Source: Rhizophagus irregularis (taxonomy: Eukaryota; Glomeromycota; Glomeromycetes; Glomerales; Glomeraceae). From it: a stretch of 64,000 nt of DNA. Every line of letters begins with the position of its first letter. The stretch's first letter is position 1. A program made the translations under genes and the position numbers. This document shows, piece by piece, positions 33,336 to 43,723 of this stretch. The stretch spans positions 3,906,001 through 3,970,000 of the forward strand of contig NC_089430.1 of assembly GCF_026210795.1 (NCBI RefSeq). Reading direction: 5' to 3'. The notes below the pieces were generated by a model that made no database searches, was not told where the DNA came from, and saw only the letters and a list, made by a program, of their open reading frames with translations.

Positions 33336-33938
33336 TAAATTTATGAATAATATTTTTTAAACAATTCGGATTAAAAATATTAAGCAATTCAGATACAATT
33401 CAGACATTCTGATCGGCATCGATCGGCCTGCCAATCAGAACTTTGCCTAAATTAATAAATCGGCCATATTTATCACCAAATTCAGCCTAAAATCGGACAT
33501 CCGATTTCTAGCCGATTTGGACTATTTCGACCAGTGTCTGCTAATTTGACTTTGGAGCTTCGGGCGAAGCCACAGATTTATGGGCGAAACTTGAAATTTT
33601 CAAAATATATTATTTAGGTATTCAAGAATCAATGGCCAAAATAATCATGTAGAATTTTAGGTAATCAAAAAGTTATCATTGAGCAAATGTTTATGAATAT
33701 TATTAAAATACACATATAAACAAAATTTGTAAAAATTTATTAACTGTTTAAAGAATTTTTTTTGGTAAATTTAGTATGCAGTAAATTTAAATGAATGTTA
33801 AATTTGTCTGTAAAATTATTATTATGTAGGATTTTCAACTGAAGTAATTATAATGAAGTGATGAAATTGAATAAATGATCGATAAATGATCGACAAAATT
33901 GTGATAAAGTAAAGATGTCCGCTATGCTTAAGGCAGCG

Positions 33939-34234
33939 TACATCACTGGTTGAAATTAATAGTCGATCATTACTTTTTAGCTAGTTTTAGATTCTAGATA
34001 TCATATAATAACCAGATAATATTTATCAAAAATCGATCTAGCATTTAACAACCAATTGATACAGTTTCACCAAATAATAAATATTGAAATCGGCAAGAAA
34101 TCATATAATATTCAGTAAAAAAATGAACTTCCAATTTTTGTGCTAATTTTTAAATTTTATTTCCGATTTTTTATCTTCATAATAACAATTTTATAAAAAA
34201 ATAGTATAAGACTAATTTTAACACAGGTGATTAA
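33939..34234. other. AT-rich stretch with a CACTGG end-like motif
   Basis: CACTGGTTGAAATTAATAG at 33944 resembles the CACTA-like terminus but no matching right end was found. No gene is seen. Confidence 0.4.
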
Positions 34235-34354
34235 CACAGGTCGAAAAGTGAAAAATCAGGCATCAATCAGTTACCAATCGGTCACCAATCAGTCACCAAT
34301 CAGCTACCTGATTGGTGACCGATTGGTGCCTGATTTTTCACTTTTTGACCTGTG
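34235..34354. mobile_element. 120-bp foldback MITE, CACAGGTCGAAA ends
   Basis: Ends CACAGGTCGAAAAGTGAAAA and the right complement CACAGGTCAAAAAGTGAAAA extend into an almost complete palindrome (ATCAGGCA, ACCAATC(A/G)G units). TAA flanks both sides (34232-34234 and 34355-34357), a 3-bp duplication. The end sequence CAC(A/T)GGTCGAAA links it to the CACTA-like element at 29504-33536. Confidence 0.8.
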
Positions 34355-34596
34355 TAACCTTGATGATTTACCTACTAGTAAATTTTATATAATTATATAA
34401 TTTTGCCTAAATTTTCAAAAAAAAAAAATGTAAATTATGATTACAATAAAAAATAGGAGACATTGTCAAAAATATAAGAAAAATTGGTCATTATACTCTA
34501 TAATATCCAAATAAATAAAATCTATATAAAGTGAAATGAATAATAATACAAATAATTTTTTTTTTAAAAAAAAATATTGATGTAAAATATAAATTT
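34355..34596. other. AT-rich spacer
   Basis: Nothing supported. Confidence 0.4.
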
Positions 34597-34775
34597 TAGG
34601 GGGTAAAGGCAGTAACATATATTAGCTAATATTATTTTAATAGTAACGTTTACTCTCCCAGGTAAGATTTTATGACCAATCACAACCATTTCATATGGTT
34701 TATATTATGTGTAACCTAAGATTTTCTTTTACTCCCCCACCCCTTAAAATATTAGCTAATATATGTCATTACCCT
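34597..34775. mobile_element. MITE related to the 11150 element
   Basis: The inverted ends share ACATATATTAGCTAATATT (left near 34614, complement near 34747-34765), preceded by AGGGGGTAAAGGCAGTA and mirrored by TGTCATTACCCTAA. The interior words GACCAATCA and AAGATTTTATG parallel the 11150-11328 MITE. The exact boundary bases are uncertain. Confidence 0.6.
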
Positions 34776-34982
34776 AATTTAACCCAGGTTATTTATATTT
34801 AACCTAGGGGCAAATTAGCAAAACTCAAAAAAATATATATTTCCTATAAAATCCTATGTAAATAACCTATAAATTGTCATCCTGTTCTTATTTCGATTAG
34901 ACGATTTTAAAGAGCTATTAATTATCTTTTTATAATCACTAAATGCAGAGAAATTAAGCAAAATGTCTAGCAGCGCAGTAAA

Positions 34983-36941
34983 TAAAGTTACCTGCCGAAA
35001 CCTATTTGGCCTAATGCCGAAAGGAGAAACTCCACATATAGTGTCGTAACTGTGAAACTGCGAAACCGTGAACCTGCCAAAACTTGTGAAACTGCCAAAA
35101 TTTGCGAAACCTTTATAACGAGTTTATCCGTAGTTTCGGCATAATAAATAATAATATTTTATATGAATTTTGGCATAATTACAGCATTCCTAATATTTTA
35201 TTTTTAATTTCAGTCTCTAATAAATTTACATGTAAATAAACAACGTTGTAATATTCTAATAATAATATTATTATTGAAAAATCCTAACAAATGCAACAGT
35301 CGTGATTTTTTTTCTGGGAATTCTACATAAAAAAAAATAAATTAATTAAATTTATCAAAAAAAAAAATAACGAAACCCTTCTCCCAGTACTTTACCTTGA
35401 TTACAAAAGTCCGGTCATATTTTTTCATCTGACAATCCTACAAAAAGAAAAAAAAATCAATTAAATTTATTAAAAAAAAATGATGAAAACACCTTCTCTG
35501 ACCCTCCCTCACCTTAATTTTAAGAGTCTGGTCATGTTTTTCATAAATTATAAAAAAATTAACGAAAAACTTTCACCAGTCCTCCTTTACCTTAATTTAT
35601 AAATCCGTACATATTTTTCGTCTGGCAATACTACAAAAAGAAAAATAAATAAGAAATTTATTAAATAAAAACAACGAAAAACCTTTTTCAGCCCCCTCCT
35701 TTACCTAAATTCCAAAGTCCAGTCATGTTTTTCGTCCAGAAATACTACAAAAAAGAAAAAAATAAATAAGTTAAATTTATTAAATAAAAAAACAATGAAA
35801 AACCTTTCCTCAGCCCCCTCTTTTATCTAAATTCCAAAGTCTGGTCATGTTTTTCGTCCGGCAATACTACAAAAAAGAAAAAAATAAATTAGTTAAATTT
35901 ATTAAAATAAAAAACAACGAAAAATCTTTCCCTCAACCCTTCCTTACCTCATTTCTAAAGTCTGGTCATATTTTTCGTCCAGAAACACTACAAAAAAGAA
36001 AAAAATAAATAAGTTAAATTTATTAAATAAAAAAACAACGTAAAACCTTCCTCGACGCCCCCTCCTTTACCTAAATCCCAGAGTCCGGTCATGTTTCATC
36101 CGAAACACTACAAAAAAGAAAAAAAAATAAATAAGCAATTTATTAAATAATAAAACAACGAAAAACCTTTCCTCAGTCATCTTTTTTATTTAAATTCCAA
36201 AGTCCGGTCATGTTTTTCGTCTGGCAACACTACAAAAAAGAAAAAAATAAATTAGTTAAATTTATTAAAATAAAAAACAATGAAAAATCTTTCCCTCAAC
36301 CCTTCCTTACCTCATTTCCAAAGTCCGGTCATGTTTTTCGTCCGGCAACCTTACAATAAAAAAAAAATAAATAAATAAATTTATTAAAATAGACCTTTTT
36401 CCGGTCCTTTCTTACTTCAAAAGTCCGGTCGTGCTTTTTGTCCAGCAACCCTACAAAACGAAAAATAAACTATTACATTTTTTAAATAAAAACTTCCTGT
36501 CTGGACCTCCTTAGTTCTTTACCTCATAATTTTTGTCCAGAAACCTCAATACAAGAAAAAAGAGATCATCAGATGATTTGTACTATGCAATCTGTCTGAT
36601 AATCTAACTTTTCTGTGCCAGATTGGCGTAAATTATTGACAATTCGATAAATTCGGCAAATTTCGGCAATTACGTCTATATAAATTCAATACAGCTGAAT
36701 ACGGCATTGCATCAAAAAAAAAATCCATGCCGAAATTAATCATAATTCATAATATTGCTGAAACTATATGTATATCATATGATGCACTACGCCGAAACAG
36801 TTACGGCAGCTTATTAGACAGTTTTGGCAGGTTTCAGCAGTTACGGCATTTTAACATTTTAGACCAATTTTGCAAAACTAGTTTCAGCAGTTTCGCATAC
36901 GCCATCTCGCCGAAACCTCCTAGTTTCGGCAAGCAACCTTA
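34983..36941. mobile_element. hAT-like element, TAAGGTTGC family, long copy C
   Basis: The left end TAAAGTTACCTGCCGAAACC and right end GGCAAGCAACCTTA match the family ends. A perfect 8-bp duplication GCAGTAAA lies at 34975-34982 and 36942-36949. The paralogous repeat at 59.6 kb has the empty site (one GCAGTAAA, 59597-59604). This copy is 1959 bp rather than 244 bp because it contains a long tandem array (35290-36560). No transposase. Confidence 0.88.
35290..36560. repeat. ~115-bp tandem array inside copy C
   Basis: About ten units share AAAGTCCGGTCATGTTTTTC, GTCCGGCAACACTACAAAAA, AAATTTATTAAA, ACAACGAAAAACCTTTCC and CCCTCCTTTACC. The last units degrade. Repeat only; no coding frame persists. 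Confidence 0.88.
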
Positions 36942-37255
36942 GCAGTAAATATAAATCAAGAAATATTAAAATGCCAATTTTTAACATTTCGTTAAATATC
37001 TCATCAGCCAGTAATCATAGAAAGATGAAACTACTACCATTTGATTCGTCGTAATGAAATGATTCCAACAAGCTGTATTATATCTTTTTACAATCATTAG
37101 ATGCTGAGCAATTTATTATATTCTTTACATAACTGTAACTATACATAGTACTTTTTAATATGAGATTTTTGAAAATAGGTGTGATAGTGACTATAGATGG
37201 ATTGTGACTATATAGGATAAATTTTAATAATAAAATATTTTGAACATCCAACTGG

Positions 37256-37530
37256 CAGTGTTGTCATAAGGACAGGGACATGTCCATAAGGACTTGAGGA
37301 TGGGACGGGGACGATCAGAGACAGCGTCTAAAAGATTTTAGTAATGTCCAGGACATTAAGGGGACATTAAAATCACATGATCTTAATTATAAATTATAGC
37401 CCATTAGGTGCTGTCTTGATAAGACAAATTGTAAACTTGGACAATTTTTGGACGGGATGTGGACGGGACATGGACAGGACAATGTCTGGGATATTAAAAT
37501 TTTGGCTGGACATGTCCACGTACAACACTG
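37256..37530. mobile_element. 275-bp hAT-like MITE
   Basis: Ends CAGTGTTGT and ACAACACTG are perfect inverted repeats, with further GGACATGTCC palindromes near both ends. CAACTGG flanks both sides (37249-37255 and 37531-37537), and the homologous repeat at ~59906 lacks the insertion. The CAGTGTTG terminus is typical of hAT; the visible duplication is 7 rather than 8 bp. The interior is G-rich (GGACAGGGACATG, GGACGGGACATGG). Confidence 0.85.
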
Positions 37531-37800
37531 CAACTGGTATAACTATATAGTAGAATGTGACTATAATGAAAGTGTTTATAAAGGAAGTTGACTGTAACGA
37601 ATTTTCCATTTCAGAAGATTTAGTTCAGTATAAGATGAGTTTGCTATATAATATTTACATTTTTATACTAAATTGTTTGGTATATAAAATTAGCTAATAA
37701 AAATATAGATATGTAACAGTTTTGCAATAATTTATTTATTATATGATATTACAAGACTTTATTTATTATTATATTATATGTAAAGTATATTATATACAGG

Positions 37801-40520
37801 AATTTATTATTTAGTATTATTGTGAAAGTGATTATGAATATCAGCCTGTTTTAGATTTTCTATAATTAGCAATTTAATTCGCTTATACAACTCTCTTAAA
37901 ACTTTTAATTCATTATTTATTTTACCAAATTCTGGTGTTTGTTCATATAAAAATCTTATTATTTTATTTGCAGCATCATCTGCTTCTACTAAACTAACTT
38001 TTCCAATACAGGTAGAAATTCATCTTTATCTATTAAAAACTCTTCTTTATTATTTGCATTTAATATAGTATCAATTATTTCATTATCAGTAAATCCTTTT
38101 TTTGGCATTTTATTATCTATATGAAGATACTCATACATGTACATTAAGATTACTTTTTGGAAGTTGAGCAATTAGCATATCAAGTTCCTTAATTTTTCTA
38201 TCTAATGTACTAAAAATTTAATATGTGCATTATTAAAATTTTATAATAATTTCTATATATACATCTTGTTATATCATATCTATCAGAGAGTTATTGAATT
38301 ATAAATTTTTAGAAATTTCTTCAATTTCATTATTTGGTGAAAGAATACCTGTTTTTTCCAGCAATTTGAAATTATTTAAGATGATACCATAGATCATGCT
38401 TCAGCTGCATTTTGCAAAGCATCATAAATTGTATAATCATTAAGTTTTTTTTATAATATCATCTTGCATATTATTATATGCATTGAGATTCCCTAATTTC
38501 CTCTTTCATCAAAATAAAGAGTTGTCACATCAAATCAGCATTCTCATGGACGATCAAACAAATAAACAAACAAACAAACAATTATGATCAACAAATAATA
38601 ATATTTCACATAAAATAAATCATGTTAGTAATACAAAACATCAAATGATATAAAATAAATTCAACTTCTCTAAATTTTCCCCATAATTCATCCTTTTATT
38701 AACATTTTCAAACTTCGATAGCTTTTATTATGAAGTATTTCATATTTATTTCAACTTCAAAAATTCAATAATTCTCATTACGAAAGTGTATATTTATTTC
38801 TTCTTGTGGTTATTATTAAAAAATTAAATATTAATTAAAACTTAGACGAACCATAAGTATATTCGAAATAACTTTTAATAATTAATATTTTATTGAGTTA
38901 CACTAAACTGTGAGATTCACTTTAAATTCCACTCCTATTTATACTTTTACAAATTTGATTTTCTATTTTATGTGTTATACTTTCTTTCATCTTTTTATTC
39001 TATTTTTTTCTAATCTGTTACTTTCTATTCTAATCATTCAATAAATATTACATTATAAAGAAATATTCTATCGTAAAGAAATAATCTTTTCAAGAAATAA
39101 TCTTGTAAAGAAATAATCTAATACTTATCAATTATTTCCAACTTATAATCTATACTTTGTGACTTATAACTACTCCTCCTAATTATTCCTATTGATGAAC
39201 TTGATAAACTTATTATTTTATTCCTATTGATGAGCTCAATAAACTGGTTGTTATGTTATAATCGATCAACTTCCTAATTAATCTATTTGATCTTCATTAA
39301 TTATTCAATAAATATTACATCATGTAGATTATTTCATTTTCCAAATGTTTATCCTTCTGGCTAATTATTTATCCAATTATGTGACTTTCTATCATATGAT
39401 CTTTCATTCAATACATTATTCTTCCATATTACAAGGTTATCCCGATATCTAGGGTCACAGTATAAATAATCCAAAAAAGTTTATATTTATAATGATATTT
39501 AAATGAATGAATTATATCTGCATCACATGATTGAAGTTTAGGTGTAGTATTTGGTGGTAAAAATTTTACTTCTATACTATTTAATTTTTCACGAGTTTTA
39601 TTTAAAATGAAATACACTGGTGCATTATCAATTAATAGAATGATCCTTCTATTTTTTTTTTTCATTATTTCATTAAGTTTAAAAAGAATCATATTAAAAA
39701 TATATACTAACTTGCACCCAAGCTTTATTGTTCCAAAAATAATAAACTGAAAGGTTCTTATAATTAATATTTCTTATAACGTATGGAGCTTTGTATTTAT
39801 AAATAAATAAAAGGGATATTTTTTCTATTCCAGTTGCATTTATTGCACAAAAAATTGTAACTTAAGATTTTTTTTTCTTATGTTCTGATAAAAAACTCAT
39901 GCTAATATTCTAAAAGGTTCCATTTTTCAGAAAAAACCAGTTTCATTCCCATTCCAAATATTCTTAGAATTGTAAAATGCAAGAATCTGTTATAAAGTAA
40001 GTCGGTCATGTTCTATTGATTTAGCAGAAAGTGCACTTGTGACTTCACTTTGCTTCTTGTATTGGCATAAACTATGATGTTTTTTAAGGTCAATTAATTA
40101 TTCATCTGGTTGATGAAAATCTTCTATTGAAAACTGGTTAGTAAAATAACTTACCTTTATTTTTAAAATATTACTATCAATATCTTGTTTTATATTAAAT
40201 GCATTGTCAACCCAAAAAGTAAGTGCATTTTTAAGTTATGACTACTTTGGACCACAAAATTTTTCAATACTTTTTTAATTTTCTGTAATTGAAAGCTATT
40301 ACTCTTTTTCTTTTAAAATATTTTTTATTGTTGATTTTCTAATATGATATTATTGTGCAAAACTAACGTTAAAAAGGTTAGAATTTTTTTTTATTTTACA
40401 AAGTTCATGTTTTTATGTAGCAAAAAGGATAACTTTCTTTCTTGACATATCAGAATTTTTAAAACAAATTTTTCTGTTTCTGATAAGAAAAGATTGTTCA
40501 CATTTTGGTAAAATAGATTA
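37801..40520 (-). pseudogene. Tigger/pogo-type DDE transposase, broken
   Basis: Reading the minus strand from ~40520, recognisable pieces appear in order through several frames. First is a helix-turn-helix-like segment (SFAQ, then HIRKSTIKNILKEKE). Next come WNGNETG and VTIFCAINATGIEKISLL (catalytic region) and VYYFWNNKAWVQ. The fourth piece is IILLIDNAPVYFILNKTREK and KFLPPNTTPKLQSCDADIIH (39429-39692; compare DNxxxH...FLPPNTTxxLQPxD in DDE_1 transposases). The C-terminal pieces are AEAWSMVS and NCWKKTGILSPNNEIEEI (~38310-38420) and DNEIIDTILNANNKEEFL (37989-38171). Stops, frameshifts and an LTR inserted at 38484-39433 show it is dead. The His of the DNxPxH motif appears as Tyr. The function would be cut-and-paste transposition with TA target sites. 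Confidence 0.75.
38484..39433 (-). mobile_element. Diverged solo LTR in reverse orientation
   Basis: The sequence starting TGAGATTCCCTAATTTCC and continuing CATCAAAATAAAGAGTTG, GCATTCTCATGGACGATC aligns with the complement of the 3' end of the LTRs at 11.4-17.3 kb (TGAGATCCCCCAATTCCC; GCATTCTCATGG). Similarity continues (TTACTAACATG, TTCTCTAAATTTTCC) to about 39433. No internal region or partner LTR is present, so it looks like a solo LTR. It is far more diverged than the young pair and splits the Tigger pseudogene. Confidence 0.65.
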
Positions 40521-41218
40521 TCTGTGTTTAATTTTTATCATATAATATTTCAATATATCAAATATATAGGTTAATATAACCATTCAGTTAAAATACATTC
40601 GGATGCAGTATATAGCATTTTATTATATAGTTTCGTTATATTCAGCATAATTAATTGTAAAAAATTCAGGTTTGTGATATTTGGTTCAGTATATTAAAAT
40701 TTAAGTATATACAGATTACAGATTCGTTATATTCAGAATTCACTGTATTATTGAGTATAGACTTCCAGCATTATATCAATTTTATCAATTTTATTTTAAA
40801 GGTTTAATAGAATTATTATTTTTTTAATAAAGTGGTTTATACTTTATACCTATAATTGCATTTTCAGATATATTAAAGTTGCAAATTAAATTTATTTGAA
40901 ATTTGGCAAAATCTAAACTTTTAAGTTTTAATAAATATAATATTAAAATTTTAATATATATTTCTTTTCCAAAAGTATTCAGTTAACTAATAAATATTAT
41001 ATTTTATTAATAATAATTAGTATTTAGTTGGTCATATATTATTTTTAATGCATGCTTCAATTTGGCATGGCATGTTCTTAATTAAATTAATGTAAATTTG
41101 GAAATACTTTTCACTTTTTTGCAATGCTTTTTTAAGTTTTATAAAAATTCTTTGGATGTGCAGATAGTTTTTAAAGTCTCCATTCAAGTTTATGCAACAA
41201 ATATTCAATAGGATTAAG
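40521..41218. other. AT-rich stretch, no gene
   Basis: It contains dispersed-repeat words seen at 9535 and 10165 (GATGCAGTATATAGCATTTTA, TTTATTATATTCAG). A short frame at 41032-41253 overlaps MITE copy B and is not supported. Confidence 0.4.
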
Positions 41219-41462
41219 TAAGGTTGCTTGCCGAAACCTAGAGGTTTAGGCAAGATGGCGTTTCGCCGAAAAGCGAAATTCTGCCGAAACTATATTAAAG
41301 TTATATTAAAAAACTGGCGAAACTTTGGAGAATGGCGAAACTGCTAAAACTTATTATAAATGCCGAAACTGCCGAAACTCTGCCGAAACTATAATAAATC
41401 TATAGTAAAATTTTGACGAAACTAATCGTAGGATTTTGAAGAGGTTTAGACAAGCAACCTTA
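41219..41462. mobile_element. hAT-like MITE, TAAGGTTGC family, copy B
   Basis: 244 bp, the same length and nearly the same sequence as copy A. It starts TAAGGTTGCTTGCCG and ends ACAAGCAACCTTA. A perfect 8-bp duplication GGATTAAG lies at 41211-41218 and 41463-41470. Confidence 0.92.
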
Positions 41463-41470
41463 GGATTAAG

Positions 41471-42309
41471 GTCCAGGAATTGGGAAGACCAATTTGGAAG
41501 AACTTTAATCATTTTCTGTACAATCCAATTTTTAATTTCTCTTGTGATATAACTCAAAGTATTATTCATAATATTGCTTATGATGTTTTAATTGAATGAT
41601 TTTAATTGCCAAATCTGATACATGCATTATAATAATAAACAATAAAAACACATCCATTTTAATCGTCAGAACCAGAGAAATTATTTTTTTTTTTAAAAAA
41701 AAATGATATTTAATATAATTGATCTAGAGAAAATCAAATAGAGCTTGGCTGGATACTTTTGGAAGGGTAGTGTAGATTTGCCTTTTCCAGAAATTTATTA
41801 ATAAATTTAATATATTTTGACTTTTTAATAGTTTTAAGAAATTTATTAAGATTTAAATAAAATTTTGTCAACAGTTTGCTAAATCTAGAGGTTTTACCTA
41901 TAATTTAATACCTTTAATTGGATTAGTAAAAAATTAGTACATTAATATTTGTTTTTTAATAATACAACTTATACCATCGTACTATTTGTACAGAGTGAAA
42001 TTTCTTTTTACAATGTGCATACTGTGTTTTTGAAAATTTTTTGTACTCTTGGGGTAGTTTAACTGATTCGTAATATTATAATCACATGATATCATGATAA
42101 TCAATGAAAAAGCATAGGGGCAAGAGATAGTTGAGCAAAAATTACATAATTTTGTAGGAACTTAGGGGTAGAAAATTATGTAATTTCTGCCTACATCAAC
42201 GATCATCAAACTTGTTAAAATGCTGATTTAAGATCATATATTGTTACACCTGATCCCGATAAAAAAATTTTTTTTTTTCACGGTTTATTATTTACTCAAT
42301 CAAGCTAAG
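41471..42309. other. Intergenic region upstream of BCP1
   Basis: AT-rich. A short frame at 41354-41569 overlaps copy B and is not supported. The promoter and 5' UTR of the BCP1 gene should lie near 42150-42309, but no distinctive element is visible. Confidence 0.4.
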
Positions 42310-43579
42310 ATGGGAAAAAGAAAAGCAAATAGTAAAAATGTTGATAAAGATGATCCTATGGATGTTTCAGAAGGGGAAGTGAATGAGGAAAGAGTATCTG
42401 ACGAAGAAAATGGGCATTCAGAGGTAACTTTAATTAATTACTTCGTATAAATCGCCAACCAGTTGTTTATGACTCCTTTTCTCTCAAACATTATTTATTG
42501 TAGGAAGAATTAGTTGATGTAGATTTTGACTTTTTTGATCCAAAAGAGATAGATTTTCATACGATAAAACAATTAATGATACAATTATTTTCGTCAGATG
42601 CAGAATTATTTAATTTAAGTGAACTATCAGAATTAATTATAAACCAACCATTATTAGGTACAACTGTTAAAGTTGATGGTACTGATTCCGATCCTTATGC
42701 TTTACTCACAGTATTAAATATGAATGAACATAAGGTAGTATTTGTTCGAGTTTTTTTATTATTTATATCGAGTTAATTAATACATAATAATTTTTAAAAA
42801 TTTTAGAATAAAGAGTGTATAAAACAAATAAAGAATTATTTAATAGAAAAGACAAAGAAACTTACAAATTTGAATGAAAAGTTAGTTGAATTATTAAAAG
42901 ATACCTCAAAAAATAATATTGGACTAATATTAAGCGAAAGATTAATAAATATGCCGGTACAGATTGTTCCTCCAATGTATAAAATGTTACAAGAAGAAAT
43001 TCAATGGGCTATCGAGGATGTAAATATGTATTTATTATTTATTAACTTATGAAAAATTTAAGAGGCTAAAAGTCTATTCTTTTTCTTTGTATCAGAATGA
43101 GCCATATGAATTTGAATGGTATCTTATTATAACCAAAACATACAGAGAAATTGCCTCTACTTTGGACGAAGAAAGTGAGATCCCAAAACAAAAAAAGAAA
43201 AAAGCCAAAGTTGTACGTATTAAATTTTACAATTTAAATTTATTACGCATGCGTATTATTAAAAATTTTCTTCTTATTAGTCTGAACCGACTATCTTTTA
43301 TTTTCATCCCGAAGATGAAATCATTGAACAGGTAATTAAATGATTTTAAATTCATGTCATTTCATAATTCACGTTCTTAATTTAAATGTATTCTTTTTTC
43401 GGAATGTTTGATAGATCGCGGATTATCAATGTAATTTTAAATTAACAAAACAACATTTATCATCCGATTCAAAAAGAGCCTTTTCGGATTTTGGCATTGC
43501 ACCCGCAATGAAAATATTTTTATTACATAAAAGTAAATTGGATAAATTAATTAACGATTTAGAGGTAGCTTGCAAATAA
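42310..43579 (+). CDS. BCP1: BCP1/BCCIP family protein
   Basis: Six exons join to 296 codons: 42310-42423, 42504-42734, 42807-43019, 43096-43212, 43281-43331, 43415-43579. All introns are GT-AG, 51-83 bp, at codon boundaries. The ATG at 42310 was chosen because it opens the family-typical acidic N-terminus (KDDPMDVSEGEVNEE). Family hallmarks follow: SSDAELFNLSELSELII, LLTVLNMNEHK, LILSERLINMPVQIVPPMY, YLIITKTYREIA with a lysine-rich loop, TIFYFHPEDEIIEQ, and SDFGIAPAMKIFLL near the C-terminus. In yeast, Bcp1 is a nuclear protein that chaperones ribosomal protein Rpl23 and acts in nuclear export; the animal homologue BCCIP binds BRCA2 and p21. It is convergent with the neighbouring gene (144 bp between stops). 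Confidence 0.93.
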
Positions 43580-43723
43580 AAAAATCCAAGATTTATGAAG
43601 TTTTCACATGTCGAGTAAGTTTGAAAAATTTTTAATCTTGTTATGCAAATTGAATTTTAAATAACTAAAAATACAATTGATATATTACATGAATAATAAT
43701 TAATGGTCTATTATGTAATATTA

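Larger units (their letters stand above)
29504..33536. mobile_element. CACTA-like non-autonomous element full of arrays
   Basis: The left terminus CACTGGTCGAAAT (29504-29516) and right terminus ATTTCGACCAGTG (33524-33536) are perfect 13-bp inverted repeats. TCT directly flanks both (29501-29503 and 33537-33539), a 3-bp duplication. CACTG ends, a 3-bp duplication and repeated subterminal words (AATCGGCC, CCGATTT, TGATTGATGC) fit the CACTA/EnSpm superfamily. The 4.03-kb body contains three tandem arrays and no transposase. Another direct CACTGGTCGAAATC occurs at 30547 and a variant at 33944, suggesting nested or shifted ends. Confidence 0.7.
29262..33938. mobile_element. Possible outer element with inverted termini
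   Basis: The left block around 29272-29320 (AGCATAGCGGACAT, TTTATCAC, TCGATCATAT) is mirrored around 33872-33930, where the complement reads AGCATAGCGGACAT, TTTATCAC and TCGATCATTT. This implies imperfect terminal inverted repeats about 4.6 kb apart, enclosing the CACTA-like element. The exact termini and target duplication are unresolved. Confidence 0.5.
34890..37594. repeat. Dispersed repeat copy with two insertions
   Basis: Once the elements at 34983-36941 and 37256-37530 are removed, the remaining pieces (34890-34982, 36950-37255, 37538-37594) align with 59505-59968. Shared words include GAGCTATTAAT, TAGGTGTGATAGTGACTATA and AGTTGACTGTA. The right end CTG|TA at 37594 corresponds to the TA-flanked terminus at 59968. 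The left end is truncated relative to that copy. Confidence 0.8.
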
